Shown here piece after piece: positions 6,194 through 6,237 of a stretch of DNA of 6,237 nucleotides. Each line of letters starts with the position of its first letter. Position 1 is the stretch's first letter. The stretch comes from Thermoplasmatota archaeon. GTDB taxonomy: Archaea > Thermoplasmatota > Thermoplasmata > Thermoplasmatales > Thermoplasmataceae. A model generated the notes under the pieces. That model made no database searches and was not told where the DNA came from. It saw nothing but the letters and a program-made list of their open reading frames with translations. The stretch is from NCBI GenBank assembly GCA_023379355.1, contig JAMCUD010000074.1:1-6237 (forward strand), in the 5' to 3' direction. A program made the translations under genes and the position numbers.

Positions 6194-6237
6194 GTGAAAA
6201 TAGGTGTGCTGGGATACCAGGGCGATGTTGAAGAGCA
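6194..6237 (+). CDS. pdxT: PdxT, glutaminase subunit of PLP synthase (5' part only)
   Basis: Only the first 14 full codons are present, from a GTG start; the window edge cuts the gene. They read (M)KIGVLGYQGDVEE, closely matching the conserved N-terminus of PdxT (typically KIGVLGLQGDV.EH). PdxT is a class I glutamine amidotransferase that releases ammonia for PdxS, which makes pyridoxal 5'-phosphate from a pentose phosphate and a triose phosphate. The catalytic Cys-His-Glu triad lies beyond the window. A TATA-like box precedes the GTG. Placement after glyA, a pyridoxal-phosphate enzyme, supports the call. PdxS is not in the window. The main uncertainty is the short length seen. Confidence 0.8.
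   Translation, partial: MKIGVLGYQGDVEE

Overview
The window most resembles a euryarchaeon of the Thermoplasmatales or a close relative. The ribose-phosphate pyrophosphokinase matches what I recall of the short Thermoplasma-type enzymes. The RNA 2'-phosphotransferase carries the archaeal N-terminal zinc ribbon. Arginine is written mostly AGA/AGG and isoleucine often ATA. Several genes have no Shine-Dalgarno sequence and instead a TATA-like box about 20-30 bases before the start codon, as expected for leaderless archaeal transcripts. Base composition is moderate. The lineage is my inference, without a database search.

Layout. Bases 1-418 contain no convincing gene and may be decayed coding sequence. 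Bases 449-2039 (+) are a tight two-gene unit: prs (PRPP synthase) and kptA (NAD-dependent RNA 2'-phosphotransferase), overlapping by 11 bases. Bases 2036-4395 (-) are a second two-gene unit: a metal-dependent cyclase/kynurenine-formamidase-family hydrolase, then an old-yellow-enzyme/2,4-dienoyl-CoA-reductase-like flavoprotein with an unusually short C-terminal half. The two units converge with overlapping stop codons. Bases 4411-4828 are a gap between divergent promoters, holding a palindrome and short open stretches but no supported gene. Bases 4829-6118 (+) are glyA (serine hydroxymethyltransferase). At 6194 a new gene begins with GTG and is cut by the window edge; its first 14 codons match PdxT, the glutaminase subunit of pyridoxal-5'-phosphate synthase.

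How the genes may work together. PRPP feeds nucleotide and NAD synthesis, and KptA consumes NAD, so the first pair links PRPP supply and an NAD-using RNA enzyme at least by co-expression. GlyA needs pyridoxal phosphate, and the next gene helps make it, so that neighbourhood links a cofactor with one of its users. The hydrolase and ene-reductase pair looks like a small catabolic or detoxification unit whose substrate cannot be read from sequence. I see no CRISPR array, rRNA, tRNA or intact mobile element. Nothing here is clearly a new system. The best leads are the compressed flavoprotein with its hydrolase partner and the atypical KptA active-site positions.
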